DNA of 33,361 nucleotides from Saprospiraceae bacterium (GCA_022841745.1 JALHQW010000077.1:1-33361), one strand, 5' to 3'; positions 24,899-32,381 are shown, counted from the first letter of the stretch. The notes: generated from the letters alone by a model not told the origin. Translations and numbers: made by a program.

Positions 24899-24989
24899 AT
24901 GGTTTCATTGATTCATGGTTTCATGGTTTCATGGTTGTCGAAAGGCGTTGAGACAATGAAGCAATGTACCCATGTGGCAATGAAGCCAT
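24899..24989. repeat. Word-repeat spacer (CATGGTTT type) with inverted pair
   Basis: Tandem TTTCATGG-like octamers at 24899-24936, and CAATGAAGCCAT at 24978-24989, complementary at 11 of 12 positions to ATGGTTTCATTG at 24899-24910. It fills the spacer between the receptor and lipoprotein genes. Confidence 0.7.
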
Positions 24990-24990
24990 T

Positions 24991-27762
24991 TTAAAACCTC
25001 AACGCCCCCATCAGGAAGAAGTTGGTGCCGAAGGCGTAGAAATATTTGGATGGGAACACGTTGATTCCCCTTTCATAATCGGCCCGGTTGAAGCGCAATT
25101 GCTCAAAGCCGCCAGTGATGACCTCTGCATTGAGCAGGTTCGTTACGCCAGCCGTCAGATTGAAGAATACGCCGTCATCGTTCACTTTGAAGGATTTATT
25201 CGCAAAAAGGTCAACGGTGTAGGCACTCGGTATCCGCTCTTGGTTAACGATGCTGTTGTAGAAATCGGAACCCTGTTCCAAGCCGAACACAGCATCTGTG
25301 GTACGACGGAATGGGCTGAAATCCAGGTAGTTGCGGTCGAAATAATTGACGGCAATGCTGGCTGACCAGAAGTTCGGCGAGCGGTATTCGAGCATGAGGT
25401 TCAAGGCAGTTTGCGGCGTATTTGGAACATAAAAATTCTTGAGGTAAATAGTGCCGATTTCGTCCGACACCCCATCGTCGTCCACTACAAATACGGCGTC
25501 CGGCCTGTTGGTGAAAATGTATTCACCTACCGTGCCTGCGGCACTGACCGAAAGGCTTGGCGAGAGTTTGTACTGCAAGGCTACCTCGACGCCCGCATGG
25601 CGGCGGTCAGTATTGGTGAGAATGCTCGTACCGAAAGCAGCCACGTCCTCTTCGAGGAAGAAGCGGTTGAGTTTCAGGCCGTTGTTGAACTGAGTCCAGA
25701 AGAAAGTGGCCCTTGCCTTAATGTCAGGTGTGCGCAGCAAATAGCCAACCTCGCCGCTGGTGACCTCTTCCATGGTTAGACCCGGCACGATTTGGTCACG
25801 CTGCCTTGGCGACACGAAGGCATTGCGAATATCCGGTGCACGCTGCATGTAAGCACCGTTGGCGTACAAGTAGTTGCGGCCATTTATTTTGTAAGTGAGA
25901 CCACCTTTTCCGGCATAGTTGAGGTAATCCTGCTTTTCTGAGTCGCCAAATGACTCATTTGGGAAGCGACCACTGCGGTAGTTGCCCGTTCGCCAGAACG
26001 ACAGTATGGAAGCCTCGGCAGCCAAGAAATAATCCACTTTGCCAAAGCTGAAAAGCGTCTGAATCCAAGATCCTGTGCGCCGCCCTGTGATGTCGTAGTC
26101 CCAACGGTAAGTGTCACCTTGGCGCACAATGGGGTCTGGGTCTTCGAGGTTAAACTCCGGCGCTTGCCCGGGCAGTGGGTTGTCCAAGGCAAAACGGTCA
26201 ACGTTCACGAAGTAGTCGCCGCCGAGTAGGTCTTCCAGCACAGAAAAGTAGTGGGTTTTTTCCTGGTGGAAATTGAGGCCGAAATTGAGTGTCACGTGGT
26301 CGGTCAACACATTTTGGTAAATCGTGTTTGCGCTAAGCCTGTTCAGGTCGGAGCGTTGGTCAGTTAAGACGACCTGCGACATATTACCCGCTGTGCCATT
26401 GAAGGATTGCCCGTTCAGGCGGTTGCCCTCATAGATTTCATCCCATTGGACTTGCATGAGGTAAGGGTTGTTGCGGTAGGCATTTTCTACTTGCTGCGCA
26501 ACTTCCTCGCCGCCATTGCCGGGCAGGCGGTAGTAATCCGGTAATTTGCGGTAATAATCGGGGCGGGGGTCAGGTGCATTGAACCAATCGAGTTGGGTGC
26601 GGCCATAACGCCCGGTCATGTAGCCAATGGCGGTCGTGAGCGTGGCCTTGCTGCTCATCGTCCAGTCGTGGCGCAGGATGCCGAACGGCTGGTGCGTGTT
26701 CACGACCCTTGCGTTTCGGATTTCGCCGTTTTGCCAACCCCAGTTTGGGTTGTAAAAATTGTCGCCAACGAGATCATTCGCCGCCTGGATGGAGGGGCTG
26801 GAAGTGCCCCTTCTGGTCGGTGAACCCACCAGCGTAAAGTTCAATAAATGCTTGTTGTTCAGCTTTTTATCAACTGAGGCAAAGTAGCTCCAGGCATCGT
26901 AAAAAGTGCCCGGCACATAGCCCTCCTCTGCCCAGCGACGGCTACCGGAGAAGGAAAAAGCCCAGCCTTTTTCGCTCATGCCCGTGTTCCAGGTGGCCAT
27001 CAGTCGGCCTGTGAAGGCACGATTGCTGAACATATAGGAAATGCGCTTGCCCACCCGTTGCTCGCTCGCACGGGTATCAATGGCCGCTGCACCGCCCACG
27101 CTACCGAAGCTGTAGGCAAACGGGCTGAGGTCGAAGGTGTTTTCCCGGTTTCGGGTCACGTCGTTCAGGCCGCCCCATTGGCTCCAAAACACGTTTCCGG
27201 TTTCGAGGTTGTTCACCAAAATGCCGTTGAAGAGGGTAGTGGTTTCCGAGTCGTAACCCCTGATTTCGAAGCCGCCCGTGCTAAGGTTGAACGATGCTGC
27301 CGCAATGAAAGGGTCACGGGATGCCGAAAGTACGCCCGAAATATTCTGGTCGCCAAGGTCATCGTCGTCGTCGGAGAGGGTAATGGTCGGAATGCGGTCT
27401 TCGTCCGTCACGATGTCCTTGATATTGGTATCACGGGACTTCGCAGCGGCCTGCAACTGGATGGTTTCCGTTTTATAGCCAGAACTGGTTTTGGTCAAGG
27501 CATCCAAGGTCGTCTGCAAATCGAAAGCCTGAAAGCCGTCCTTAAAGAAGCTGACAGTATAGCTTTCGGCAGGCTGTTTGAACGAAACCCGGAACCTGCC
27601 CTGCTCGTTGGTCGTGACCTCCGATTCGGCAGTGGTGACCGTCACCCCGCTGAGCGGCTTGCCAGTGGCGCCATCCTGAACGATGCCGTAAATGGAAACT
27701 CTTTGGGAAAAAATCAACTGTGCAAAACCTGTGAAAAGAAGGAGTAGAAAGGTTTGTTTCAT
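24991..27762 (-). CDS. TonB-dependent outer-membrane receptor
   Basis: About 923 residues from ATG 27762 (MKQTFLLLLFTGFAQLIFSQ is the signal peptide). Residues about 20-100 are a carboxypeptidase-regulatory-like domain (YGIVQDGATGKPLSGVTVTT). The plug region contains NLSTGGFEIRGYDSETTTLF and GNVFWSQWGGLNDVTRNREN, which match the Bacteroidota TonB-receptor plug. The rest is a 22-strand-type barrel ending in a terminal aromatic strand (FYAFGTNFFLMGALRF). It imports a ligand with TonB/ExbBD energy. It is followed by the DUF5689 lipoprotein and preceded by a TonB C-terminal-domain gene. It is not clearly SusC-type, since no SusD gene is next to it. A good -7 box (27784-27791) precedes it. Confidence 0.93.
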   Translation of the reverse strand: MKQTFLLLLFTGFAQLIFSQRVSIYGIVQDGATGKPLSGVTVTTAESEVTTNEQGRFRVSFKQPAESYTVSFFKDGFQAFDLQTTLDALTKTSSGYKTETIQLQAAAKSRDTNIKDIVTDEDRIPTITLSDDDDDLGDQNISGVLSASRDPFIAAASFNLSTGGFEIRGYDSETTTLFNGILVNNLETGNVFWSQWGGLNDVTRNRENTFDLSPFAYSFGSVGGAAAIDTRASEQRVGKRISYMFSNRAFTGRLMATWNTGMSEKGWAFSFSGSRRWAEEGYVPGTFYDAWSYFASVDKKLNNKHLLNFTLVGSPTRRGTSSPSIQAANDLVGDNFYNPNWGWQNGEIRNARVVNTHQPFGILRHDWTMSSKATLTTAIGYMTGRYGRTQLDWFNAPDPRPDYYRKLPDYYRLPGNGGEEVAQQVENAYRNNPYLMQVQWDEIYEGNRLNGQSFNGTAGNMSQVVLTDQRSDLNRLSANTIYQNVLTDHVTLNFGLNFHQEKTHYFSVLEDLLGGDYFVNVDRFALDNPLPGQAPEFNLEDPDPIVRQGDTYRWDYDITGRRTGSWIQTLFSFGKVDYFLAAEASILSFWRTGNYRSGRFPNESFGDSEKQDYLNYAGKGGLTYKINGRNYLYANGAYMQRAPDIRNAFVSPRQRDQIVPGLTMEEVTSGEVGYLLRTPDIKARATFFWTQFNNGLKLNRFFLEEDVAAFGTSILTNTDRRHAGVEVALQYKLSPSLSVSAAGTVGEYIFTNRPDAVFVVDDDGVSDEIGTIYLKNFYVPNTPQTALNLMLEYRSPNFWSASIAVNYFDRNYLDFSPFRRTTDAVFGLEQGSDFYNSIVNQERIPSAYTVDLFANKSFKVNDDGVFFNLTAGVTNLLNAEVITGGFEQLRFNRADYERGINVFPSKYFYAFGTNFFLMGALRF

Positions 27763-27783
27763 GCTTGTCATAAAATTGAGGCA

Positions 27784-27791
27784 CAAAGGTA
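27784..27791 (-). promoter_or_regulatory. -7 promoter element of the receptor gene
   Basis: TACCTTTG on the minus strand, 21 nt before the ATG at 27762 (22 nt measured from the box edge). The TACCTTTG form is very common in Bacteroidota promoters. No TTG at the -33 distance, so strength is uncertain. Confidence 0.6.
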
Positions 27792-27938
27792 GCAAGCCAC
27801 CTTGTTGTATTGTTTTTTTTATAAAAAATAACCCAAACTTAAAGCCGTTTGGGTCGGTCATCGGTCGTTTGGGTGCCTCAGAGATAGGAAGGGATCAGGT
27901 TTTCCACAGCGATTGTATGGTCAGTTTTCCACAATGTT

Positions 27939-28400
27939 TCAATTCATATCGAATTTGATGGGTAGGGTGAATTGAACCCTCACAGGTATGCCTCTTTGCG
28001 TAGCTGGTTCCCATTTAGGCATAGCCTTCAACAATCGCAACACTTCCTTCCCGCAACCACCCCCAATATCCTTAATGATGGAGAAAGCGGTCAATGTTCC
28101 GTCCTTATCTATTACGAATTTAGCATACACAGTCCCTGTGATTTTTTTGCGCCTTGCTTTTGCGGGGTATTTGATATTGTTGGAAATGTACTCCAACATT
28201 TTCTGCTCGGAGCACTGTTTTTTTAACTGGTGGTCAGTTTCCGTACATCCGGGAAAATAGGGCATGGTTTCATCTGGGCCTCCATCAACTAAGGTGAAAT
28301 CCTCTGCTATTGGTGGCGGCGGAGGTGGTGTTGGGGCTTGTGCCAACAAAACAGAAGCGGCAAGGCCGCTGAGTAGCAAGGTGATGATGCATTTTTTCAT
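27939..28400 (-). CDS. TonB C-terminal-domain protein (energy-transducer-like, secreted)
   Basis: 153 residues: a signal peptide (MKKCIITLLLSGLAASVLLA, then QAP), a short poly-Pro stretch (APTPPPPPPIAEDF), and a TonB C-terminal domain (YPAKARRKKITGTVYAKFVI, then MPKWEPATQRGIPVRVQFTL). The domain normally contacts TonB boxes of receptors. Unlike true TonB there is no clear inner-membrane anchor helix after the signal, so the protein may be a free periplasmic form. The adjacent relic at 28444 carries the last part of a paralogous domain, so the locus once held two copies. Confidence 0.88.
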   Translation of the reverse strand: MKKCIITLLLSGLAASVLLAQAPTPPPPPPIAEDFTLVDGGPDETMPYFPGCTETDHQLKKQCSEQKMLEYISNNIKYPAKARRKKITGTVYAKFVIDKDGTLTAFSIIKDIGGGCGKEVLRLLKAMPKWEPATQRGIPVRVQFTLPIKFDMN

Positions 28401-28443
28401 GAAAAATTGTGAATAAAGTTAACTGGATTCAATGAAGCATTGC

Positions 28444-28515
28444 CTACTCCAACTTGAACTTAAAGGGTAAAACGTACTGCACCCTCACCGGATTGCCTTG
28501 GTGCTGGCCGGGGTC
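28444..28515 (-). pseudogene. Relic of a second TonB C-terminal domain
   Basis: The minus strand ends with PGQHQGNPVRVQYVLPFKFK, then LE and a TAG at 28444. This aligns with the end of the neighbouring TonB-domain protein (QRGIPVRVQFTLPIKF). Homology stops at about 28515, where the sequence passes into a gene relic on the other strand. Confidence 0.75.
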
Positions 28516-28962
28516 TGGGTCGGCGCCTATTTCGACGGCTTCCACGAGACCACCGACGGCGGCGATACCTGGTCGAACGTCGGTGTCGGCAATTACCTCA
28601 ACCGTATCTTCGTGCTCAGCCCCGAACTGGCCTACGCCTCCGGCGAGACCGTTTACAAGTTCGTCGGCCCGCCCCTGCCTTCTGCCACTGGCGAGCCTAT
28701 CCCCAAAAAAGAATTGGACTGGGCCGTGGTCACCGCCGAACAGGGCCGCCACCTGAAAGTCACCTTGAACCTGCGCCAAAGCGGTGCGGTGCAAGTAGGG
28801 CTATACAATATGGAGGGCCGCCTTTTGCAAATGCTGCACAATGGCCGTCTGCCGGAAGGCCAGCACCAGTTGGAGCACCAATTGAACTGTGCGGCGGGGG
28901 CTTATGTCGTTGGCTTGCAGTTGAATGAGGGGATTGGGGGGAGGAGGATTTTGGTGCATTGA
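28510..28962 (+). pseudogene. 3' relic of a BNR-repeat protein with type IX-like sorting domain
   Basis: A GC-rich open frame without its own start (only TTG at 28498). It opens in the middle of a BNR/YCF48-like repeat (FDGFHETTDGGDTWSNVGVG, NYLNRIFVLSPELAYAS) and ends in a C-terminal sorting-like domain (VGLYNMEGRLLQMLHNGRLP, GAYVVGLQLNEGIGGRRILVH minus its last residues). The 5' part of the gene is missing. It was probably a secreted protein; here it is a truncated remnant, joined to the TonB relic within a few bases. Confidence 0.8.
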
Positions 28963-29242
28963 GGGGGAGGAGTTGATGGCGCAATACAAAATGCGCATTG
29001 CCATGTTGTATGGTGTTAGGATTAGTAATGATTTTTTATATTTCGTAAAATGCTATTTTTCAATTTTTTGAAAAAGTTTTCCATAAAATTTTCACAATTT
29101 TTGAAAATGCTTTTTAAATTTGTGGCGATTTATGAAAGGTTCGTATATTATCACGTTAGCCGACACCCAACGAGTAACTGTGCTAAAATCAATCTTCCAA
29201 CAAATTTCAACTTTGGACTGACTTTAAGCAAAAATTAAATTC
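28963..29242. other. AT-rich left flank of the island, no gene
   Basis: Composition switches sharply from GC-rich to AT-rich here. Hairpin-like sequence (ATGGCGCAAT... ATTGCCAT at 28979-29006), GTGTTAGGATTAG and CGTTAGCCGACACCC (29154-29168) occur, followed by ordinary AT-rich leader sequence. The last two look like cassette-boundary words. No coding frame is supported. Confidence 0.5.
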
Positions 29243-29259
29243 ATAAGTTTGAAACTTAT
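29243..29259 (+). promoter_or_regulatory. Promoter -7 box embedded in a perfect palindrome
   Basis: ATAAGTTT-G-AAACTTAT is a perfect 8+1+8 palindrome. It contains TAAGTTTG (29244-29251), a match to TAnnTTTG, 27 nt upstream of the methylase ATG. A repressor bound here would silence the whole operon. No controller-protein gene is in the island. Confidence 0.6.
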
Positions 29260-29277
29260 AGCATAATAAAAATTAGA

Positions 29278-30240
29278 ATGACTGAAAATAAAATTGCAAA
29301 ACCGTTTTTGAAGTGGGCTGGTGGCAAAACGCAACTCATTTTCGACATTGATAAGGCTTTGCCGACAGATATAATACAAACAGATTTTACATACATCGAA
29401 CCGTTTGTTGGTAGTGGTGCGGTACTTTTTTGGATGTTGAACAATTTTCCAAACTTGAAAAGGGCTGTAATTAACGATATTAACGAAGACTTAATAAATA
29501 CATATAGAACCATTGCTTCAAATCCTAACGAACTTATTTCAATTCTTGAAGTTTTGCAAAATGAATTTCACAGTTTGGAGGGAAACGAGGAAAACAAAAA
29601 ACTCTATTACTACCATAAAAGAGAATTGTATAATTCAAGAAAAGAAGAACAAAGTGGACAAGCGGCTTTGTTTATTTTCCTTAATCGTACCTGCTTTAAT
29701 GGTCTGTATAGGGTTAATCGTAAAAATGAATATTATGTGCCAATGGGCGGCTATAAACGCCCGACTATTTGCGATGAAGATAATATTTTAGTGGTAAGTA
29801 AAGCCTTACAAAAAGTGGAAATTTTGTGCGGAGATTTTGAGCAGACTTTAGAATACACAAATAACAATTCTTTGTTTTATTTCGACCCACCATATAAACC
29901 GTTAAGCGAAACTTCAAGTTTCAATTCTTACGCAAAAGATGAATTTAATGACAGCGAACAAATTCGTCTGAGAGATTTTTGCAACAGACTTGACGCTTTA
30001 AATCATACTTGGATTTTAAGCAATTCAGGCGTGAAAGGGAAAGATTTAAACGATAACTTTCTTGACGATTTGTATTCTGACTTTTGCATTCAAAGAGTCG
30101 ATGCAAGACGAAGCATTAACGCTAATCCAGAAAATAGTTATTTGGACGTTACATTCGGTTGGGCTTTCCGTTCCAATCTTTTTGTTCATTCCCTGCAAAA
30201 TGGAATTCCACCTCAATCCCTAACGCAATCAGTTGCATAA
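29278..30240 (+). CDS. dpnM-like: D12-class adenine-N6 DNA methyltransferase (DpnM/Dam-like) with atypical C-terminus
   Basis: 320 residues. Alpha-class Dam family: motif X/I FLKWAGGKTQLI (10-21) and EPFVGSGAVLF (about 41-51), FNGLYRVNRKNEYYVPMGGY (about 140-159), motif IV FDPPYKPLSETSSF (202-215) with DPPY. The PLSETSxFxSY block is shared with DpnM and Dam, which methylate GATC, so GATC specificity is likely but not proven. The usual end (NANP followed by a R-G-x-x-x-E-L-L-I-x-N-Y strand) is absent: after SINANPE (about 279-285) the frame enters a repeat element (30151-30240) and reads LFVHSLQNGIPPQSLTQSVA. This is a C-terminal replacement or frameshift and may inactivate the enzyme. dpnC follows after 1 nt. 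Confidence 0.85.
   Translation: MTENKIAKPFLKWAGGKTQLIFDIDKALPTDIIQTDFTYIEPFVGSGAVLFWMLNNFPNLKRAVINDINEDLINTYRTIASNPNELISILEVLQNEFHSLEGNEENKKLYYYHKRELYNSRKEEQSGQAALFIFLNRTCFNGLYRVNRKNEYYVPMGGYKRPTICDEDNILVVSKALQKVEILCGDFEQTLEYTNNNSLFYFDPPYKPLSETSSFNSYAKDEFNDSEQIRLRDFCNRLDALNHTWILSNSGVKGKDLNDNFLDDLYSDFCIQRVDARRSINANPENSYLDVTFGWAFRSNLFVHSLQNGIPPQSLTQSVA
30151..30240. repeat. Bacteroidota-type repeat/cassette-end element
   Basis: GTTGGGC (30158-30164, matches GTTRRRY) and CCCTAACGC (30218-30226) are imperfect complements at the ends of a partly palindromic stretch (core TTCCGTTCCAATC and TGGAATTCCACC). I remember similar stretches scattered in Bacteroidota genomes, but cannot name the element. 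It supplies the 3' end of the methylase gene and reaches to the dpnC start. Confidence 0.5.
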
Positions 30241-30241
30241 A

Positions 30242-31021
30242 ATGAATTTAGCTTTCAATACATATTTAGCAGAAGGCTATTCAAGCAATTCTCAAATCGC
30301 ACGATTATTGACGGAGAATTGGGTTTTAAATAATTCATATTGTCCGAGTTGTGGAGATTTACCATTAAATGAGTTTGAAAACAACCGTCCTGTTGCTGAT
30401 TTTTATTGTAAAAAGTGTAGTGAAGAATTTGAGTTGAAAAGTAAAAGCGGAAAACTTTCAAATACAATTACAGATGGAGCGTACTCTAAAATGATTGAAA
30501 GAATTAATTCGGAAAATAATCCAAATTTTTTCTTTCTGACATATACAAAACAATGGACAGTAAATGATTTTTTGATAATTCCTAAACAGTTTTTTACCCC
30601 AGAAATCATAATCAAAAGACCTCCATTAGCCGGAACTGCAAGAAGAGCAGGTTGGATTGGTTGTAATATAGATATTTCTAAGATAGCTGGATCAGGGAAA
30701 GTATTTTTAATAAAGAACTCTAAGGTAATTGACCGAGAAATTGTCAATCAATCTTTTAATAAGACATTATTTCTACGCCAAAAATCAAGTGATGCTAAAG
30801 GATGGATATTGGATATTATGAAGTGTGTTGATGAAATTAAAGCAGATATTTTTAACCTTGATGAAGTCTATAATTTTGAACAAAAGCTCAAATTGAAATA
30901 TCCTAGCAACAATTTCATTAAAGATAAAATCAGGCAACAACTTCAAATTCTTCGTAATAAAGGTATAATTGAGTTTGTTGGTCGTGGTAAATATAAAAAG
31001 ATAAAATATGGGAACCTTTAA
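30242..31021 (+). CDS. dpnC: DpnI-type methyl-directed restriction endonuclease
   Basis: 259 residues, close to the 254 of DpnI, and co-linear with it from the first residue (MNLAFNTYLAEGYSSNSQIA versus the remembered DpnI opening). The Zn site cysteines are in YCPSCG (34, 37) and FYCKKC (56, 59). The PD-(D/E)XK centre is complete: Asp53 in RPVADFY, Glu64 and Lys66 in EEFELKSK, the same numbers as in DpnI. The C-terminal winged helix (KDKIRQQLQILRNKGIIEFV, GRGKYKKI) is present. DpnI cuts GATC only when the A is methylated. Everything looks intact and active. Start is ATG 30242; it overlaps dpnD by 14 nt. Confidence 0.95.
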   Translation: MNLAFNTYLAEGYSSNSQIARLLTENWVLNNSYCPSCGDLPLNEFENNRPVADFYCKKCSEEFELKSKSGKLSNTITDGAYSKMIERINSENNPNFFFLTYTKQWTVNDFLIIPKQFFTPEIIIKRPPLAGTARRAGWIGCNIDISKIAGSGKVFLIKNSKVIDREIVNQSFNKTLFLRQKSSDAKGWILDIMKCVDEIKADIFNLDEVYNFEQKLKLKYPSNNFIKDKIRQQLQILRNKGIIEFVGRGKYKKIKYGNL

Positions 31022-31385
31022 AATTGAAATTCAAGAGTTCTTGTCAAGAATTGTTGAAGTTGAAGCTAATTCAATCGATGAAGCAATTTCTAAAGTTCGT
31101 GAAATGTATAAAAATGAAGAAATTGTTTTAGACAGTGAAGATTATACGACAACAGAAATTGAAGAATACAAAGATGAGATGAATGACCCAAGAATTATTT
31201 TAAGAGACAGGCTCATTGAAAATGGTATTTCTATTAAAGATGCTAATCTAATAGCTCTTGATGCAGGAAGTTCACAAGCTTATGTCGACATTGAATATTT
31301 AAAGGATTTTGACCTTTCTGAAAACCTATTCAAAATAGCTTTGAAATTAGTTTCAGAGTTCTATTCGGGAAAGCTCTTCGAATAG
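31008..31385 (+). CDS. dpnD: DpnD/PcfM-family protein
   Basis: 125 residues. The N-terminal 50 residues (FKIEIQEFLSRIVEVEANSI, DEAISKVREMYKNEEIVLDS) match the short domain of the DpnD/PcfM family, the protein encoded after dpnC in the pneumococcal DpnI cassette; its role is unknown. Residues 60-125 are a helical acidic tail. It overlaps the end of dpnC by 14 nt, as expected for a coupled pair. Confident assignment by sequence and context together. Confidence 0.85.
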   Translation: MGTFKIEIQEFLSRIVEVEANSIDEAISKVREMYKNEEIVLDSEDYTTTEIEEYKDEMNDPRIILRDRLIENGISIKDANLIALDAGSSQAYVDIEYLKDFDLSENLFKIALKLVSEFYSGKLFE

Positions 31386-31419
31386 TTGATAGTTAACAAT
31401 TCTCTTATTAGGAGATACA

Positions 31420-32271
31420 ATGGAACTTTTACCAGAATTTGAACATAAGTTTGATATGGTTTTTGCAGATCCGCCATATTTTTTATCGAACAATGGCTTA
31501 TCAATTCAAAACGGACAAATAGTAAGTGTAAACAAAGGGAAATGGGACAAATCTGAAGGATTTGGGTTTATTAACGACTTCAACAGAAAATGGCTTTCAT
31601 TAGTTCGTAACAAAATGAAAGATGATGCTACCATTTGGATAAGTGGAACAATGCACAATATTTTTTCGGTTGGTCAAATTTTGACTGAGTTAGGTTTTAA
31701 AATTCTCAACATTGTGACTTGGGAAAAGACTAACCCACCACCAAATTTTTCTTGTCGTTACTTTACTTATTCGACAGAGCAAATCATTTGGGCAAGAAAA
31801 AGCGAGAAAGTTCCGCATTATTTCAATTACGAATTAATGAAGCAACTCAATGGTGAAAAACAAATGAAAGATGTTTGGAAATTGCCAGCAATCGCAACTT
31901 GGGAAAAATCTTGTGGTAAACATCCGACACAAAAACCACTTTCGGTTTTGACAAGACTTATTTTGGCTTCGACAAAGCCAAATGCTTGGGTTTTAGATCC
32001 GTTTACAGGCAGTTCGACAACAGGAATTGCGGCAAACTTGGCTAACAGACGATTTTTGGGAATTGATCAGGAAGAAATTTTTTTGACCATCAGCAAAAAC
32101 AGAAAACTTGAAATTGAAAATCCAAAAATAGCAGCAACATACAGACAAAAAATTGGTAGTTTAAACGATAAAAAAGAGCTTGAATTGTTCCTCGTTGAAG
32201 AGCCAAGAACAGAATACAAAACAGAGCTAACCCTTCAAAATAAAAAGGGGGATCGGCTAACATCTGTTTAG
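31420..32271 (+). CDS. dpnA-like: DpnA-type DNA adenine methyltransferase, unusual N-terminus
   Basis: 283 residues from ATG 31420. Beta-class order: motif IV DMVFADPPYFLSNNGLSIQN near the start, the target-recognition region (TWEKTNPPPNFSCRYFTYST, GEKQMKDVWKLPAI) and SCGKHPTQKPLSVLTRLILA, then motif I VLDPFTGSSTTGIAANLANR. This is the pattern of DpnA, which methylates GATC also in single-stranded DNA. Homology continues upstream of the ATG (ILLLGDT before MELLPEF, matching a strand in DpnA), back to a TAG at 31390, but that stretch has no ATG, GTG or TTG; ATT at 31399 is the only plausible non-standard start. So it is truncated, or starts unusually. It has a 50-residue C-terminal extension. 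Confidence 0.88.
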   Translation: MELLPEFEHKFDMVFADPPYFLSNNGLSIQNGQIVSVNKGKWDKSEGFGFINDFNRKWLSLVRNKMKDDATIWISGTMHNIFSVGQILTELGFKILNIVTWEKTNPPPNFSCRYFTYSTEQIIWARKSEKVPHYFNYELMKQLNGEKQMKDVWKLPAIATWEKSCGKHPTQKPLSVLTRLILASTKPNAWVLDPFTGSSTTGIAANLANRRFLGIDQEEIFLTISKNRKLEIENPKIAATYRQKIGSLNDKKELELFLVEEPRTEYKTELTLQNKKGDRLTSV

Positions 32272-32375
32272 CAAAATGGCGGCTGACTTGCTTCTATGAA
32301 ACATAAGTGCAAGGTTCAACATTAGGAATTCTATTGAATTTTTGTGCTAAAAGTCCGCCACATCGCAAAGCTGCC
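32253..32375. repeat. Hairpin element at the right end of the island
   Basis: Starts TCGGCTAACATCTG, contains AGCAAAATGGCGG (32271-32283 region), a loop of about 65 nt, and the partial complement CCGCCACATCGCAAAGCTG (32355-32373). Matching arms end in GGCGG/CCGCC with about 13 of 19 positions paired. I remember comparable hairpins next to mobile cassettes in Bacteroidota; this is recollection, not proof. Confidence 0.5.
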
Positions 32376-32381
32376 GGCCCC

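Larger units (their letters stand above)
29155..32352 (+). mobile_element. AT-rich Dpn-type restriction-modification island
   Basis: The four R-M genes occupy a low-GC block between two GC-rich relics. Inverted 9-bp words bracket it: GTTAGCCGA at 29155-29163 and TCGGCTAAC at 32253-32261. A 10-bp direct repeat (TGTGCTAAAA) lies at 29179-29188 and 32343-32352. The words resemble integron-type core sites (GTTRRRY/RYYYAAC) only in part. No integrase or transposase is visible, so movement as a cassette is inference. Confidence 0.55.

Noticed and set aside
27058-27747. A 229-codon plus-strand frame
   Set aside because: Antisense shadow of the TonB-dependent receptor gene.
29278-30240. Avoidance of GATC in the methylase gene as a signature of DpnI pressure
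   Set aside because: I see no GATC in that gene, but the gene is short and AT-rich, and dpnC, dpnA and the flanks do contain GATC, so the signal is not significant.
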